The notes: generated from the letters alone by a model not told the origin. Counted from the stretch's first letter, positions 1 through 7,756 are shown. The stretch is 19,560 bases of DNA from Bacteroidales bacterium (GCA_004555425.1 SFID01000048.1:1-19560), one strand, 5' to 3'. Numbers and translations are program-made.

Positions 1-84
1 AAAATTTCCGCAAAAGCATTTAGAAAATCCGCAAAAGCATATAGAATTTCCAACTTCCGATGTATTTCTTCCTTTATAATGGCC

Positions 85-126
85 AAAAAAAGAGGAAAGG
101 ACCCCGTGTTCAGGGCTCTTTCCTCT
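85..126 (-). terminator. Intrinsic terminator just downstream of the left-arm promoter
   Basis: On the minus strand a roughly 14-base stem (AGAGGAAAGAGCCC pairing with GGGGTCCTTTCCTCT, one A-C mismatch) with a short loop at about 106-112 is followed by seven T. It begins only about 10 bases after the -7 box, so the transcript from the outward promoter would be about 45 nt unless termination is suppressed. Confidence 0.75.
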
Positions 127-135
127 TCGCTAGTA

Positions 136-166
136 CAAAGATAATACATATTTCCGCGAAATGCAA
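136..166 (-). promoter_or_regulatory. Outward Bacteroidetes-type promoter in the left repeat arm
   Basis: On the minus strand TTG (164-166) is followed by exactly 20 bases and then TATCTTTG (136-143), matching the Bacteroidetes -33/-7 pattern TTG-N19-21-TAnnTTTG. Transcription would leave the window at its left edge. The same boxes and spacing occur at 19374-19404 in the partner arm. Confidence 0.7.
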
Positions 167-349
167 ATCGCTTTAACATTTCGCAACAATCTATGAAATG
201 TTAAAAGACGAGTTTTGCACACGCGAGGGTTGGCTGGGTGTTATATTACGAGGGAGTTATCAGCGATGGGGTACTTTCACGTTACTCCCCCTTTCCAGCA
301 TAGAGATCGAACTCCTCATAATATGCAAGGCGTTTTCCAACTGCTGGGC

Positions 350-2503
350 CTACTCCCTCATCAACCACTGCGAGTAGAGATAATCCTGCATCAGGCGTTG
401 GTCGGCCAGGGTAATGCCGCGGGCGGAGAGCATTGTTGCATCTTCGGCAAAGAAATCCTTGGGCGGACGCTCGGGCGAGGACTGGCGGAGGCTCTTGAGG
501 TAGGACTGGGCCGCCGCCGACGGGTTGCCGCTGAGCCAGTGGAGATGGCCGAGGTTCGTGAGGTCGTCGGCCGAGAAGGTTTCCAGTTTATTGTAGTATC
601 GCTCGGCCTGCTCGTACTTGCCCGTGAGGAGGCTGCACCATGCCAGGGCGCGCATCGTCTGGGCATCGCCGGGGAAGAGGTAGTCTGCCTTGAATAGCCG
701 TTCGAGGGCGCGGTTGTACTGTTCCAGCCGCATATACGTGTCGGCCAGAAGGAGCAGGAGGCGTGTCGTACTGGCCTCGCCCGCTTCGGCATCCAGCCGC
801 TCAAGGTAGGGCAGGGCGCGCTCATACTCTCCCGTCAGTCGGAGGCAGATGGCAAGTTGGCGCATCGTCCACGGCGAATCCTCCTCTATATATAAGGCGT
901 GCTCGTACTGCTTGATGGCTGCAGCGTAATCGCCCAGCATCTGGTGGGCGTAGCCTGCTTTCTGTAGGCGCGCAGGCGTGGAGGGTAGGCGGTTGAGATA
1001 GCCGAGTGCATAGGCGTAGTGCTTCTCCTCGAAGGTGAAGTTGGCCAGCCGCTCCAGCGTTTCTTCGTCGGAGAGTGCGGCATCAAAGGGCGGACAGTTT
1101 GTCAGCAGGAGTTCGCCCGTGAAGGGGTCAGCCTCCTTGTCGCGGTGGCGGAAGAGTTTGCAGAAACGGTGCATATCTTGAATGCAAATGCGCAGGGCAT
1201 CAGCCAGTTGTGCATCGGGCAACTTTGCTTCATCCTCCGCCTCTCCCGTAGCTTCGGGCAGGGAGCCAAGTACCTCTTTCAGTTTGTCCCCGAGCGGTCC
1301 TTCGAGTGGTCCGCTGGCCATCGGCATTTGTGAGAGCAGGAGCGACATGGAATAGCGGTCCGAGTCGCAGAGGTTGGCGTGGCTGAAGAGGCGGTCGAAA
1401 TGCGCGGGCAGGGTTTTGTCCTTCAGGTCGGGATGGGTCGTGGTGTAGGGGTAGAACCAGTTGGCAGCCACGGAGAAAAATGGGAAATTCTGCTTGAACA
1501 TCTTGAAACTGCTCATGAAAATGTCCGCTCCCTTGCGCTGCATCTCGTGGAGCTCGCGCATCTTCTGGCCAAAGAGGGAGGGCTTGCCGTCCTTGTCCCA
1601 TTCGGGATTGAGGGCGGCATCGCTCAGGAGTTCATCGGCCGAGAGGTGTTGGGCCAGGAAATCCTTGGAACGCTGGGCGTTCTTCTTCGCTTCGCGCACC
1701 TGTTTCATCATCTCGGGAATGATGTCCTCGCGCAGCGACCGCTCAATGCGCCCCGATTCGAGGGTGAGCAGGAGGTTGAGTTGGGCATCCACGAGCCCCT
1801 GGCGGACGGCGGGTTTTTCGAGAAGCATCTCCGTCTGTGTTATCAGTGCAGGATAACGACCTATGCGTTCGCTATGCCGGAGGAAGGTCAGCACAATGCC
1901 CACCAAAGCACGGGCCTGCCATGCCAAATGCGGGGATTCGGCAGCGGTGAGCAGGAAGCGCAGGCGCAGCGCATCAAACTGGTAGAACTGCGAGAGCGTG
2001 ACACCGCTCACGAGGAGCGGCAACCGCAAATCAGCATCCTCGCAGTCGGCTTCCCACACGGCAAGGGCGGCATCGAGGTCGGCAGCCGTCCATTGCTCGG
2101 AGGTCCAAGCCACCTCGAAGAGTTGGCGCGGCGAACAGCCCACCGCATCGTTGTCGGCAAAACGCGCCGCTACGCCCATGCGCTGGAGCACGCCGTGAAC
2201 GCTGGCATAGTGTGTATCGGCCGTGGCAAGGCGTTGGGCGCGGTGGAGCACATCGGCGAGCTCGTACGCCTGACAGACAAACTGCTCGGTCATTCGTTGG
2301 CGGTCGGGGTCGGGCATGCCTTCCACGAAGAAGGCAAGCAGGCGATCGTACGTCTCGCGCAATTCTTCGAGGCGCGCATACACCTGCCCCTCGCGGAGCA
2401 TTTCGGCAAGGGAGCGCAGGGCTTCAATGGCGCGTACAAGTTGTCCATCGGCCAAAGCCGCAAGGGCATCTTCGCGCAGGGCGGTATAGGTGGTTGAGTC
2501 CAT
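350..2503 (-). CDS. Large cytoplasmic TPR-repeat protein
   Basis: A 717-residue protein. The C-terminal part, about residues 498-690, is a run of tetratricopeptide repeats with the usual pattern, for example GDYAAAIKQYEHAL, GEYERALPYLERL, EQYNRALERLFKA and GKYEQAERYYNKLE, each 34-36 residues apart. The N-terminal 480 residues are mostly helical with no motif I recognise. There is no signal peptide or membrane segment, so a cytoplasmic scaffold or protein-binding role is likely; the partner is unknown. It lies 141 bases downstream of a substrate-binding lipoprotein on the same strand, with tandem repeats in the gap, so co-transcription is possible but not shown. ATG at 2503 is the first in-frame start and fits the end of the upstream repeats. 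No terminator is obvious after the stop. Confidence 0.88.
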   Translation of the reverse strand: MDSTTYTALREDALAALADGQLVRAIEALRSLAEMLREGQVYARLEELRETYDRLLAFFVEGMPDPDRQRMTEQFVCQAYELADVLHRAQRLATADTHYASVHGVLQRMGVAARFADNDAVGCSPRQLFEVAWTSEQWTAADLDAALAVWEADCEDADLRLPLLVSGVTLSQFYQFDALRLRFLLTAAESPHLAWQARALVGIVLTFLRHSERIGRYPALITQTEMLLEKPAVRQGLVDAQLNLLLTLESGRIERSLREDIIPEMMKQVREAKKNAQRSKDFLAQHLSADELLSDAALNPEWDKDGKPSLFGQKMRELHEMQRKGADIFMSSFKMFKQNFPFFSVAANWFYPYTTTHPDLKDKTLPAHFDRLFSHANLCDSDRYSMSLLLSQMPMASGPLEGPLGDKLKEVLGSLPEATGEAEDEAKLPDAQLADALRICIQDMHRFCKLFRHRDKEADPFTGELLLTNCPPFDAALSDEETLERLANFTFEEKHYAYALGYLNRLPSTPARLQKAGYAHQMLGDYAAAIKQYEHALYIEEDSPWTMRQLAICLRLTGEYERALPYLERLDAEAGEASTTRLLLLLADTYMRLEQYNRALERLFKADYLFPGDAQTMRALAWCSLLTGKYEQAERYYNKLETFSADDLTNLGHLHWLSGNPSAAAQSYLKSLRQSSPERPPKDFFAEDATMLSARGITLADQRLMQDYLYSQWLMRE

Positions 2504-2511
2504 AGGCTTTA

Positions 2512-2539
2512 GTTAGGAGTTAGGAGTTAGGAGTTGTGA
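2512..2539. repeat. Heptamer tandem repeat, GTTAGGA x3 plus a degenerate unit
   Basis: Three perfect copies of GTTAGGA (2512-2518, 2519-2525, 2526-2532) and a fourth imperfect one lie 9-36 bases upstream of the TPR gene start, in its leader. Copy-number change here would alter the spacing of the translation start region. Confidence 0.9.
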
Positions 2540-2556
2540 GTGAGGAAATTAGTCAC

Positions 2557-2600
2557 ATCCTCTAAAATCCTCTAAGATCCTCTACAATCCTATAAATCCA
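2557..2600. repeat. Decamer tandem repeat, ATCCTCTAAA x4
   Basis: Four 10-base units (2557-2566, 2567-2576, 2577-2586, 2587-2596) of the form ATCCTMTAVR, then a partial ATCC. It lies between the lipoprotein gene and the TPR gene, next to the heptamer repeat but with a different unit. Confidence 0.9.
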
Positions 2601-2644
2601 TTATAGAATAAAAAGAAAGTCAGGTAGGAGGCGAAAACCAAGCT

Positions 2645-3604
2645 CTACCGCCGCCGGCTGCGGGTGGAGAAAAACTGCTGGGCGGCCTCTTTGGCAGCGT
2701 TGTTGGGCTCGCGGGCCGCCTCGTATCTGGGCAGGCGGAGGCGGTGGAGGGAGAGCGTGTCCATGCCGTACTCCTTCACGAGAATATCGCGGACGGCGGG
2801 AAGGCCCTCCTTGTTGATGGTTTGCACCGCTTCGTTGTAGGCTGCCTTGAGATGGTCGAGGTGTTTCTGACTGGCAGAAAGTTTGGCCCAATCTTGGCGC
2901 GCGGCGAGGCAACCCACGAGGGCAACGCCTTTCTCCTGCGTGGCGTAGAGGCGCGTGTGGCCAGCCTGAATGGCGCGCGAGGCAAAGGGCTCGGGCAGAA
3001 CGGCGGCGTCAACCTGATGTTGGAGCAGCATTTGCAGCCGCACGTGGTAGTCGTTGACCTGTGGGTGGAAGATGTCGTCGTAGGTCAGTTTCGCCTCTTG
3101 CAGGGCCAGCAGGTTGTAATAGTCCGAAGCCGAATAGCGCGCTGTGGCCACTTGTCGCTCCGTCAGTTTGCTGGTTTGCTTGATGCGCTCCTTGTTATTG
3201 GCAATCAGTTGCCAGTTGCCGTTGGTGGCATGAACGGGTTGGAGCGGTTTGCGGTGCTGGTGCTGGTAGAGGTTGAGGCGCACCAAATCCGTAGTTCCCA
3301 CTTGTGCTGTCGTGCCGAGCAGGGCCGTGTCGGCATCAAACTGTGCCGCAAAGCTGTGAACGCGCACCTTGAGCCCGTGGCGCGCGAAGAGGCCGTGGGC
3401 ATCGGCATAGAAATAAGGCAGGGATTCTAGCGTTTGCGTGAGGGCCAGGTGCAAATCCGCGTCATCCTTGGGCAGGAATACGGTGTCTTTGGCCGCGGCG
3501 AGCGAATCGGTATTGCCATCTGCTGCCGAGCCGTTGCCTTGACAGGCTGTGGTCAGCGCGAGAACGAAAGAAAGGAGGGGGAGAAAGAATCGGAGGTTGT
3601 TCAT
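2645..3604 (-). CDS. Substrate-binding lipoprotein of NMT1/THI5-like type
   Basis: A 319-residue protein with a lipoprotein signal: hydrophobic residues 4-20 followed by the lipobox LTTAC with Cys21, so it should be lipid-anchored in the envelope. The body resembles the periplasmic type 2 solute-binding fold of the NMT1/THI5/SsuA group: an N-terminal segment with ALTQTLESLPYFYADAHGLF, which in that family precedes the ligand site, and later the pattern VDAAVLPEPFASRAIQAG, where the family often has an A-x-x-x-EP element. Such proteins usually deliver sulfonates, nitrate or pyrimidine precursors to an ABC permease, but no permease or ATPase gene is adjacent, so the ligand is not predictable. 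The gene starts 75 bases beyond the pgk terminator and therefore probably has its own promoter, which I could not identify. Confidence 0.75.
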   Translation of the reverse strand: MNNLRFFLPLLSFVLALTTACQGNGSAADGNTDSLAAAKDTVFLPKDDADLHLALTQTLESLPYFYADAHGLFARHGLKVRVHSFAAQFDADTALLGTTAQVGTTDLVRLNLYQHQHRKPLQPVHATNGNWQLIANNKERIKQTSKLTERQVATARYSASDYYNLLALQEAKLTYDDIFHPQVNDYHVRLQMLLQHQVDAAVLPEPFASRAIQAGHTRLYATQEKGVALVGCLAARQDWAKLSASQKHLDHLKAAYNEAVQTINKEGLPAVRDILVKEYGMDTLSLHRLRLPRYEAAREPNNAAKEAAQQFFSTRSRRR

Positions 3605-3678
3605 GTGCCAGATGCGTCTTGGGAAAAAGCTAGATAGGAGAGCGGAAGAAGCTCCCTTGAAAGTGCTGATTTAGAAAA

Positions 3679-3706
3679 GGCGGTGTGCCACTCGTGACAC
3701 ACCGCC
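3679..3706 (-). terminator. pgk intrinsic terminator
   Basis: The minus strand forms GGCGGTGTG pairing with CACACCGCC, extended by CAC/GTG inside, followed by TTTTC. It lies 41 bases after the pgk stop codon and separates pgk from the lipoprotein gene. Confidence 0.85.
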
Positions 3707-3746
3707 CTATAATATAGGTATGTACTATCTACTGCTGAAAAGGGGA

Positions 3747-5018
3747 TTAGCCCTTGATGGCAGCAACACCGGGGAGCACCTTGCCCTCGATGGCTTCGAG
3801 GAGAGCACCACCGCCAGTGGAGATATAGGAAACCTTGTCGGTCAGACCGAACTTGGTGCAGCAAGCTACGGAGTCGCCACCGCCGATGAGCGAGAAGGCG
3901 CCCTCAGCCGTAGCCTTGGCAATAGCCTCGCCGATAGCCTTGGAACCATCCGTGAAAGCATCGCACTCGAAGCAGCCTGCAGGACCGTTCCAAAGGATAG
4001 TCTTGGCGCCATCGATGGCAGCGGCAAACTTCTTGGAGCTTTCGGGACCGGCATCCAAGCCTTCGAACTCAGCGGGAATAGCGTTGGCGGGATAAACCTC
4101 AATCTTAGCGCCTTCCTTCACGGCGAAGTTCTTGAAGTCGTAGTCCGTGCAGCATACGCAGTCGTCAGCCAGCACGAGTTCAACGCCGTTCTCCTTGGCC
4201 TTCTTCTCCACTTCGAGAGCTACATCCAGCTTGTCAAGCTCAACGATAGACTGGCCGATTTCGCCGCCGTGAGCCTTGGAGAAGGTGTAAGTCATACCGC
4301 CGCAGAGGATGAGCTTGTCCACCTTGCCGAGAAGGTTTTCGATGATACCAATCTTGGAGGAAACTTTCGAACCACCCATGATGGCTACGAAGGGACGCTT
4401 GATGTTGGACAGTACGTTGTCAACAGCCTGCACTTCCTTCTCCATCAGATAACCCAGCATCTTGTGGTCGGCATCAAAGTAGTCAGCGATGACAGCGGTA
4501 GAGGCGTGCTTGCGGTGGGCAGTACCGAAGGCGTCCATAATATAGCAGTCAGCGTAGGAGGCAAGCGTCTTGGCAAATTTCTTCTGGCTTTCCTTCATGG
4601 CCTTCTTGGCCTCATCGTATTCGGGCGTACCCTTCTCCACGCCAACGGGCTTGCCTTCCTCTTCGGGATAGAAGCGGAGGTTTTCGAGCAGGAGCACTTC
4701 GCCGGGCTGGAGAGCCGCAGCAGCATCGGCAGCCTTGGCACAGTCGGGAGCAAACTTCACTTCAGCCACGCCCAGAGCCTTAGCCACAGCGTCCTTAATC
4801 TGACCCAGAGAGAGCTTGGGGTTTACCTTGCCTTTGGGCTTGCCCATGTGGCTCATGATAATGAGTGCGCCACCATCGGCGAGCACCTTCTTGAGGGTGG
4901 GCAGGGCACCGCGAATACGGGTGTCGTCAGTGATTACTCCGTTCTCGTTGAGAGGTACATTGAAGTCCACGCGTACGATGACCTTCTGGCCTTCAAACTT
5001 GCAGTTGTCAATTGTCAT
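3747..5018 (-). CDS. pgk: Phosphoglycerate kinase
   Basis: A 423-residue protein that transfers phosphate between 1,3-bisphosphoglycerate and ADP in glycolysis, acting in the cytosol. The N-terminus carries the family signature RVDFNVPLNENG followed by TDDTRIRGALPT, and SHMGKPKG at about residues 56-63 is part of the substrate site. The central PFVAIMGGSKVSSKIGII and the C-terminal ILWNGPAGCFE and GGGDSVACC nucleotide-binding segments are all present. Length is slightly over the usual 390-415, in keeping with Bacteroidetes versions. It is a single-gene unit: a promoter lies about 45 bases upstream and a terminator follows. Start ATG at 5018 is the only reasonable choice. Nothing is missing. 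Confidence 0.98.
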   Translation of the reverse strand: MTIDNCKFEGQKVIVRVDFNVPLNENGVITDDTRIRGALPTLKKVLADGGALIIMSHMGKPKGKVNPKLSLGQIKDAVAKALGVAEVKFAPDCAKAADAAAALQPGEVLLLENLRFYPEEEGKPVGVEKGTPEYDEAKKAMKESQKKFAKTLASYADCYIMDAFGTAHRKHASTAVIADYFDADHKMLGYLMEKEVQAVDNVLSNIKRPFVAIMGGSKVSSKIGIIENLLGKVDKLILCGGMTYTFSKAHGGEIGQSIVELDKLDVALEVEKKAKENGVELVLADDCVCCTDYDFKNFAVKEGAKIEVYPANAIPAEFEGLDAGPESSKKFAAAIDGAKTILWNGPAGCFECDAFTDGSKAIGEAIAKATAEGAFSLIGGGDSVACCTKFGLTDKVSYISTGGGALLEAIEGKVLPGVAAIKG

Positions 5019-5062
5019 AATTGTAATGTATTTAGGGATTTTGTTAATGTCTAAATGCAGGG

Positions 5063-5070
5063 CAAATATA
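5063..5070 (-). promoter_or_regulatory. pgk promoter -7 box
   Basis: Minus-strand TATATTTG fits TAnnTTTG and lies 45 bases before the pgk ATG, giving a leader of about 35-40 nt. No clear TTG is found at the expected -33 spacing, so the call rests on the -7 box alone. Confidence 0.5.
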
Positions 5071-5182
5071 CAAAATATTTCAGAGATAAACCTTTTGCCC
5101 CAGATATTTAGTGGGCAGAGAGAAAAACTGGCGGAATTTTCAGGTGATTTTCTCTGCCGTTGCGGAGTGCGCGCCTCTCCAT

Positions 5183-5848
5183 CTATTCAGCTAACAGCCG
5201 TAAGGCCGAACTTAAAAGAGCAAAGCTCCGACAGTATTCCTTGAGTCCGCATTGCCCGCAATGGGGCTTGCGCGCCGTACAGGTATATCGCCCGTGCAGG
5301 AGCAACCAATAGTGGGACGCTGCCACCTGTTCCTCGGGGATGTATTTGCGCAGGGCCATCTCAACCTTGTAGGGCGTCGTCGCGCTCTTGGGCACAAGAC
5401 CGAGGCGGTGGCTCACGCGGAATACGTGGGTATCAACAGCGAGGGCGGCCTTCTTGAAGGCCACGGCTTGGATGACGTTGGCCGTCTTGCGTCCTACGCC
5501 AGGCAACTGCGTGAGTTCCTCCAGTGTGGAGGGAACTTCGCCACCGAAATCGCTGACCAGCTTTTGCGCCAATCCTACCAGGTGCTTGGCCTTGTTGTTC
5601 GGATAGCTCACGCTGCGGATATACTCGAAAATCACCTCGGGCGTGGTGGCTGCCATCGCTTCGGGCGTAGGGAAATCGGCAAACAGGCGTGGCGTCACCA
5701 TGTTGATACGCTTGTCCGTGCATTGCGCAGAGAGGACAACGGCCACCAATAGTTCGAAGGGGTTCGTATAGTGCAGTTCCGTTTCGGTGTTGTCCATCGT
5801 GGAACCCAGATAAGCCAGTACGGCCTTGAATAGTTCGGGCTTTCGCAT
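5183..5848 (-). CDS. nth: Endonuclease III, base-excision DNA glycosylase/AP lyase
   Basis: A 221-residue protein that removes oxidised pyrimidines from DNA and cleaves the abasic site. The helix-hairpin-helix LPGVGRKTANVI is at residues 115-126 with the catalytic lysine at 121, and the GPD-loop aspartate is D139 in AVDTHVFRV. A 4Fe-4S cluster motif C-x6-C-x2-C-x5-C is complete at Cys190, 197, 200 and 206. It is last in the run pyrK-pyrD-nth, 42 bases after pyrD, and the intergenic region beyond it carries the pgk promoter. The last dozen residues (ALLSSALRLLAE) lie beyond the iron-sulfur motif and are encoded by a sequence resembling the first hairpin of the dispersed repeat at 7634 and 19155, so the natural end has probably been replaced. 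Confidence 0.97.
   Translation of the reverse strand: MRKPELFKAVLAYLGSTMDNTETELHYTNPFELLVAVVLSAQCTDKRINMVTPRLFADFPTPEAMAATTPEVIFEYIRSVSYPNNKAKHLVGLAQKLVSDFGGEVPSTLEELTQLPGVGRKTANVIQAVAFKKAALAVDTHVFRVSHRLGLVPKSATTPYKVEMALRKYIPEEQVAASHYWLLLHGRYTCTARKPHCGQCGLKEYCRSFALLSSALRLLAE
5186..5214. repeat. Solitary degenerate hairpin-repeat fragment at the end of nth
   Basis: The plus strand AGCTAACAGCCGTAAGGCC resembles the first unit of the five-hairpin arrays (AGCCAGCAGCCGTAAGGCTG at 19158 and a near match at 7633) and is in the same orientation. It overlaps the last codons of nth. Only one unit remains. Confidence 0.5.
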
Positions 5849-5890
5849 AAAATTGGAGGGAATATCGTTGAGTTGCCAGTTTCTTTTATT

Positions 5891-6799
5891 CTAATCTACC
5901 ACGCCAATGATTTCGTGGATGTCCTTCACGCCGTGCGCATCCAGCCATTCGTTCATGCCGTCAATGACTTGCATTGTCACGGTGGGGTCAATGAAATTGG
6001 CAGTGCCGATTTCGATGGCCGTAGCTCCTGCCATCATAAATTCAATGGCATCGGCTGCATTCATGATGCCGCCAAGGCCAATTACGGGTATCTTGACCGC
6101 CTTCGCCACTTGCCAAACCATGCGCACGGCTACGGGTTTGACGGCAGGGCCCGACAGACCGCCCGTTCCGATGCTGAGGCGCGAGCGGCGGCGTTCGATG
6201 TCTATGCTCATACCCATCAGTGTGTTGATCAGGGAAACGCTGTCCGCGCCCTCGGCTTCGACAGCGCGAGCGATGTCGGCGATGTTCGTGACATTGGGCG
6301 AGAGTTTGACGATGAGCGTCTTGTGGTAAGCCTGGCGCACAGCCTTGACCACCGAAGCAGCTCCCTCGGGCGTGACACCAAAGGCCATGCCGCCCGCTTT
6401 CACGTTGGGGCAGGAGATGTTGAGTTCGATGGCAGGAATGTTTTCCAGCTCATCCACGCGTGCGGCACAGGCCGCATAGCTCTCGGGGTCCGAGCCCGAC
6501 ACGTTCACAATCACATTTGTGCGCAGATCCTTCAGTTGCGGATAAATCTCCGTGGCGAAGTGCTCCACGCCTTTGTTTTGCAGGCCCACGCAGTTGAGCA
6601 TTCCCTGTGGTGTCTCGGCCATGCGGGGATAGTCGTTGCCCTCGCGGGGGAGCAGGGTAGTGCCTTTCACGATAAAACCGCCCAAGCGGTTGAGGTCAAT
6701 CAGGTCGGCAAATTCAAGGCCGTAGCCGAAAGTGCCCGAAGCAGTCAGCACCGGATTCTTCAGTGACAGACCAGCGATGTTTACGTCTAACTTAGCCAT
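5891..6799 (-). CDS. pyrD: Dihydroorotate dehydrogenase, NAD-type catalytic subunit
   Basis: A 302-residue FMN enzyme converting dihydroorotate to orotate in pyrimidine synthesis. Class 1B features: the N-terminal NPVLTASGTFGYG, KGTTLLPREGN for the phosphate/FMN region, NCVGLQNKG at about 69-77, and the active-site loop ELNISCPNVKAGG with the catalytic base Cys130 (class 1 uses cysteine, class 2 serine). The C-terminal GLGGIMNAADAIEFMMAGATAIEIGT binds the FMN phosphate. Its start overlaps the end of pyrK by 13 bases, which indicates translational coupling and fits a PyrD2-PyrK2 complex in which PyrK passes electrons to NAD+. Nothing is missing. Confidence 0.97.
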   Translation of the reverse strand: MAKLDVNIAGLSLKNPVLTASGTFGYGLEFADLIDLNRLGGFIVKGTTLLPREGNDYPRMAETPQGMLNCVGLQNKGVEHFATEIYPQLKDLRTNVIVNVSGSDPESYAACAARVDELENIPAIELNISCPNVKAGGMAFGVTPEGAASVVKAVRQAYHKTLIVKLSPNVTNIADIARAVEAEGADSVSLINTLMGMSIDIERRRSRLSIGTGGLSGPAVKPVAVRMVWQVAKAVKIPVIGLGGIMNAADAIEFMMAGATAIEIGTANFIDPTVTMQVIDGMNEWLDAHGVKDIHEIIGVVD

Positions 6800-7572
6800 G
6801 GCAGTAGTTCGGTATTAAAGACAGGTCCTTCCTTGCAGACACATACGTTGTGTCCTTCCGTGGTTTTCTCAACGCAGCAGAGGCATGCACCCAGGCCGCA
6901 GGCCATCAGGTTTTCGAGGGAGGCTTCGCAGGGTGTGCCTTGGCTGTGTGCGTAGCGGGCCACGGCCACCATCATCGGCTTGGGGCCGCAGGTGGCAATG
7001 CCGTCGAATTTCTCCTGTGCGAGGAGGCTGTGGTTTGTCACGTAACCCTTTTCGCCCAGTGTGCCGTCCTCGGTGGTGATAAACACGCGGCCGCTCTTTT
7101 CAAAGAGGTCCAGTTGCATCAAGTCGCCTGCCGAGCGTCCACCCAACAGATAGGTGGGCTCGTGGCCCATGCGGCGGAGTTCTTCACCGTAGTGTAGGAG
7201 CGGAGCAGTGCCCACGCCGCCGCCCACGAGCAAGAGGCGTTTCTTGTCCTCGCCCTCGGGAAGGGTGAAACCGTTGCCCAACGGCAAGAGGCAGTTGAGG
7301 TGGTCGCCAGGTTGCAGGGCAGCCATGGCGCGGGTGCCATCGCCGATGGCGTGAACGAGGAGCCAGAGTTCGTTGTCCTCGCGCACAATGCGGTTGATAG
7401 AGATGGGGCGGCGCAGGAAGGTATTGGGCGATCCCTCCACCTTGATTTCTACAAATTGTCCGGCCCGCATCTCGGGCAGAGGCCGTTCATCCGTGAGTTG
7501 CAAAAGCACGTAGCCTTCGCGCGGATGCTCCACGGCCTTCACGCGCAGGTCGATGAGGTGTTTCTTGAGCAT
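6787..7572 (-). CDS. pyrK: Dihydroorotate dehydrogenase electron-transfer subunit
   Basis: A 261-residue flavoprotein with a ferredoxin-reductase fold that carries electrons from PyrD to NAD+. The FAD segment FLRRPISINRI is near the N-terminus, the nucleotide-binding LLLVGGGVGTAPLL follows in the middle, and the 2Fe-2S ligands are in the C-terminal CGLGACLCCVE and VCVCKEGPVF. An in-frame ATG 15 codons upstream (7617) would add MGFAPYPYTTYTTYY, which looks like translated leader, so the ATG at 7572 is preferred because it gives the typical MLKKH start. The gene follows the hairpin array that lies between it and sfp, and overlaps pyrD. No promoter of the TAnnTTTG type is visible in the gap, so transcription may come from ssb-sfp. 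Confidence 0.95.
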   Translation of the reverse strand: MLKKHLIDLRVKAVEHPREGYVLLQLTDERPLPEMRAGQFVEIKVEGSPNTFLRRPISINRIVREDNELWLLVHAIGDGTRAMAALQPGDHLNCLLPLGNGFTLPEGEDKKRLLLVGGGVGTAPLLHYGEELRRMGHEPTYLLGGRSAGDLMQLDLFEKSGRVFITTEDGTLGEKGYVTNHSLLAQEKFDGIATCGPKPMMVAVARYAHSQGTPCEASLENLMACGLGACLCCVEKTTEGHNVCVCKEGPVFNTELLPWLS

Positions 7573-7633
7573 ATAGTAGGTTGTATAGGTTGTGTATGGA
7601 TAAGGGGCGAACCCCAAAAGAAATCGGAAGAAG

Positions 7634-7756
7634 CCAGCAGCCGTAGGCTGCCTTGAAACAGAAAGCCCGAAGGGATTTCCTGAAACTAGGAAGCCGCAGG
7701 ATTCCGTTGAGACTAGGGAACGCAGTCCCCGCTGAAACTAAGGTCGCGAAGCGACC
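7634..7756. repeat. Five-hairpin tandem repeat array, copy A
   Basis: On the plus strand five short hairpins follow each other, joined by linkers of the form GTTGAAACTA. Stems: GCAGCC/GGCTGC (7637-7651), GAAAGCCC/GGGATTTC (7661-7679, one G-A mismatch), GGAAGCC/GGATTCC (7689-7705), GGGAAC/GTCCCC (7716-7730), GGTCGC/GCGACC (7742-7756). Loops are three bases. The right edge overlaps the sfp stop codon (TAG at 7738-7740 on the minus strand) and its last codons. A second array with the same order of stems is at 19158-19282. Confidence 0.85.

Larger units (their letters stand above)
1..253. repeat. Left arm of a large inverted repeat framing the window
   Basis: The reverse complement of this stretch matches 19287-19540 along nearly its whole length, with scattered substitutions and one less similar block (about 214-240). 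Shared landmarks read outward are an inner TTATATTACGAGG block, CGAGTTTTGCACAC, a TTTAACATTTC palindrome, a promoter, a terminator hairpin, and two tandem copies of a 20-base unit containing ATGCTTTTGCGGA. The left arm may continue beyond base 1. I see no coding potential of its own. It could be the leader of a multicopy operon, such as rRNA, or the end of a mobile element; the sequence in view does not decide. Confidence 0.9.

Noticed and set aside
215..697. Plus-strand open frame beginning in the left repeat arm
   Set aside because: It lies mostly on the strand opposite the TPR gene and has no recognisable domain, so it is a shadow frame.
3720..5054. 444-residue plus-strand open frame opposite pgk
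   Set aside because: It is the complementary reading of pgk; long antisense frames are expected for a strongly biased, GC-rich coding sequence.
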